NCBI RefSeq assembly: GCF_000420265.1 | Contig: NZ_ATUP01000001.1 | Span: 1,426,001 to 1,490,000 of the forward strand | Reading direction: 5' to 3' | Length of the DNA stretch: 64,000 bases | DNA from: Oceanicaulis alexandrii DSM 11625 | Lineage (GTDB): Bacteria > Pseudomonadota > Alphaproteobacteria > Caulobacterales > Maricaulaceae | Notes under the pieces: generated by a model | What the model saw: only the letters and a program-made list of their open reading frames with translations | Told to the model about the DNA's origin: nothing | The model's database searches: none | Shown: piece by piece, positions 62,510 to 64,000 of the stretch | Layout: every line of letters begins with the position of its first letter | How positions within the stretch are numbered: position 1 is the stretch's first letter | Program-made: the position numbers and the translations under genes

Positions 62510-62929
62510 ATGTCAGTTCTCTACACCGCCCGCGCCAGTGCGAATAAAGGCCGTCAGGGCCGCGCTTACTCCGATGATGAACGCCTCGATGTTCAGCTCT
62601 CCACCCCCGCCGCCCTGGGCGGGGATGACGGGCCGGGCACCAATCCCGAGCAGCTGTTCGCCGCCGGCTATGCGGCCTGCTTCATGAGTGCCATGGGTCT
62701 GGTGGCCCAGCAGGCCAAACTCAAACTGCCAGACGACGCCAGGGTGGACGCTGAAGTAGGCATCGGCCCGCGCGAGGCGGGCGGGTTCGGTTTGGAAGTG
62801 ACGCTGATCGGCTATCTGCCGGGGCTCGAGACCGAACAGGCCAATGAATTGATGGCGAAGACCGAGAAGGTCTGCCCCTATTCCAACGCGACGCGCGGCA
62901 ATGTGAAGACGACGCTGAAGCTCGGCTGA
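62510..62929 (+). CDS. ohr: Organic hydroperoxide resistance protein Ohr (OsmC family)
   Basis: 139-residue thiol peroxidase. Catalytic Cys57 is in GYAACFMSAMG and Cys122 in KVCPYSNATRGN; R18 and E47 match the conserved active-site residues. N-terminal VLYTARASANKGRQGRAY is the family signature. Detoxifies organic hydroperoxides using lipoyl-type reductants. Controlled by the divergent OhrR-like gene. Confidence 0.96.
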   Translation: MSVLYTARASANKGRQGRAYSDDERLDVQLSTPAALGGDDGPGTNPEQLFAAGYAACFMSAMGLVAQQAKLKLPDDARVDAEVGIGPREAGGFGLEVTLIGYLPGLETEQANELMAKTEKVCPYSNATRGNVKTTLKLG

Positions 62930-63125
62930 TCTTCGTTCGCTCTTGCATGAATGACGCGTCCGGGGCCCAGGCTTCGGGCGCGTTGTCATGTGTGATCAGA
63001 GCGGCTGACTGGCGATGAAGCGCATGCCCCGTCTCTGCGGCGCTACCCGCCCAGATTGACGCTTCGAAGCGAACGTCCGATACCCTGTGCATCCTTACAG
63101 ATTGAAGCTGCGGAGCTGACGCCAC

Positions 63126-63740
63126 ATGACCATCCATTTTCATCGCGGGGATTTGCCGGACGGGCTCGATCTGGGCAAGCGGGTCGCCATCGACACCGAA
63201 ACTCAGGGTCTGTCGCTGGTGCGCGATGGTCTGTGCCTGGTCCAGCTCTCGGCGGGGGATGGCGACGCCCATATCGTCCAACCGGATCGCAGCACCTATG
63301 ACTGCCCTAATCTCAAGGCGTTGTTGGCCGATCAAAGCGTTGAAAAGCTGCTGCATTTCGCCCGCTTCGACCTGGCGATCGTCGAGCGTGATCTGGGCGT
63401 CACCATGACGCCGGTTTATTGCACCAAGATCGCGTCCAAGCTGGTGCGCACCTATACCGACCGTCACGGGTTGAAGGATGTCTGCCGCGAAATCGCAGGC
63501 GTGGAGTTGTCCAAACAACAGCAAAGCTCGGACTGGGCCGCCTATGATCTGAGCGAAGCCCAGCTCAATTACGCCGCGTCCGACGTGCTCTATCTGCACG
63601 CCATCGCTGATGGCCTGACGGCCATGTTGGAGCGCGAAGGCCGCATGGAGATCGCCCGGGCGTGTTTTGACTTCCTGCCCCAGCGCGCGCGTCTGGACCT
63701 GATGGGTTGGGACGAAACCGATATCTTCGCGCACTCCTGA
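63126..63740 (+). CDS. RNase D-like 3'-5' exonuclease
   Basis: 204 residues with only the DEDDy exonuclease domain: IDTETQGLSLVRDGLCLVQL (Exo I), LLHFARFDLAIVERDLG (Exo II) and LNYAASDVLYLHAI (Exo III, Tyr type). The HRDC domains of full RNase D are missing. Such short proteins stand before lptC in many alphaproteobacteria, as here. Role probably in RNA end processing. Confidence 0.92.
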   Translation: MTIHFHRGDLPDGLDLGKRVAIDTETQGLSLVRDGLCLVQLSAGDGDAHIVQPDRSTYDCPNLKALLADQSVEKLLHFARFDLAIVERDLGVTMTPVYCTKIASKLVRTYTDRHGLKDVCREIAGVELSKQQQSSDWAAYDLSEAQLNYAASDVLYLHAIADGLTAMLEREGRMEIARACFDFLPQRARLDLMGWDETDIFAHS

Positions 63741-63811
63741 GCCTGCTTGCACGCGGCGGCGATGACCGTCACAAAGGGTGCAGTCAATATTCAACCGGAG
63801 CCCGACCGCTG

Positions 63812-64000
63812 ATGTCTGCGGCCCTGATACATGCGGATGGCCAGATGATTGGCCAACGCCGCGCGAAATCGCTGGCCGACGCCCGTCGGCGCAGTCGCTT
63901 TGTCGCGGGCTTGCGCGGGGTGCTGATCGCGGCGGCGGTACTGGTGGCGCTTAATGCGCTGATCCAGATGGTGCTGTCCGGCGGAACTGATAGCCCGGCC
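63812..64000 (+). CDS. lptC: LPS export protein LptC, N-terminal part (cut by window edge)
   Basis: 63 codons are visible. The start is the ATG at 63812; the N-terminus is basic (QRRAKSLADARRRSRF) followed by one transmembrane segment (GVLIAAAVLVALNALIQMVL). This fits LptC, the single-span periplasmic component of the LPS bridge, which follows the RNase D-like gene in many alphaproteobacteria. The name rests on this position and the layout, as the periplasmic domain is cut off. Confidence 0.6.
   Translation, partial: MSAALIHADGQMIGQRRAKSLADARRRSRFVAGLRGVLIAAAVLVALNALIQMVLSGGTDSPA

Overview
The window is a GC-rich, gene-dense stretch of an alphaproteobacterial chromosome. Gene content and order (hemE | origin | PPSR kinase-phosphatase, parABS, a CenR-like response regulator, PraR/PhrR-like HTH next to metK, NtrZ-like protein, tRNA-processing genes) point to the Caulobacterales/Maricaulales side of the class, probably a Maricaulis/Oceanicaulis-like marine bacterium. 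This is inferred from protein resemblance and synteny; no rRNA gene is present. No insertion sequence, prophage, CRISPR array or rRNA operon was seen.

Layout. 1-4.1 kb: the rimP-nusA-ylxR-infB transcription/translation operon (minus strand; infB runs off the left edge), with a promoter and a leader terminator in front. 4.2-17.9 kb: mostly minus-strand housekeeping genes: trmB, metK with a perfect palindrome on its ribosome-binding site, a PhrR-like regulator, lnt, corC, ybeY, phoH, miaB, fur, rimI, tsaB, a nitroreductase, a NifU-type scaffold, a Usp protein and an ATP-grasp enzyme. 18-25.7 kb: signalling and accessory genes: adenosine kinase, a GGDEF-EAL protein, a candidate small RNA with C-rich loops, exonuclease III, a globin-coupled chemoreceptor, a BLUF photoreceptor and an XRE regulator. 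25.9-30.6 kb: an OmpR-type regulator, then a tight chain of alternating-strand genes (L,D-transpeptidase, yggS, thiE-like, NtrZ-like), then a porin-like protein. 30.8-45.7 kb: the origin-proximal left arm: DUF3576, lptE, holA, parB, parA, rsmG, mnmG, mnmE, DUF6489, dienelactone hydrolase, GDPD, GST, rho, hemJ, hemH, hemE. 45.7-46.2 kb: a 492-bp gene-free region with DnaA-box-like sites, the likely chromosomal origin. 46.2-52.9 kb: the right arm: PPSR, maf, aroE, coaE, dnaQ, secB, tim44, mltA, smr. 53-56.6 kb: an accessory cassette of a BlaI-type repressor, an M56 peptidase fused to ankyrin repeats, and a lipoprotein serine beta-lactamase-like hydrolase. 56.7-64 kb: hslU and hslV (separated), a VOC protein, a saccharopine-dehydrogenase-like oxidoreductase, an NDUFA9-like protein, tRNA-Leu(CAG), the ohrR/ohr peroxide pair, an RNase D-like exonuclease and the start of lptC.

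How it works together. Transcription direction flips at about 46 kb: 11 of 13 genes from parB to hemE are on the minus strand and 11 of 12 from PPSR to the serine hydrolase are on the plus strand, as expected for genes co-directional with forks leaving an origin there. Three perfect 16-bp parS sites sit 8-11 kb from it, in rsmG, mnmG and mnmE, all read as Val-Ser-Arg-Glu-Thr. The most novel-looking protein system is the BlaI / M56-ankyrin / serine hydrolase cassette, in which ankyrin repeats occupy the place of the penicillin-sensor domain of BlaR1. The most interesting non-coding signals are the origin, the C-rich-loop small RNA candidate, the nusA-operon leader terminator and the metK palindrome. 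All functional statements are from reading the sequence; no database search was run.
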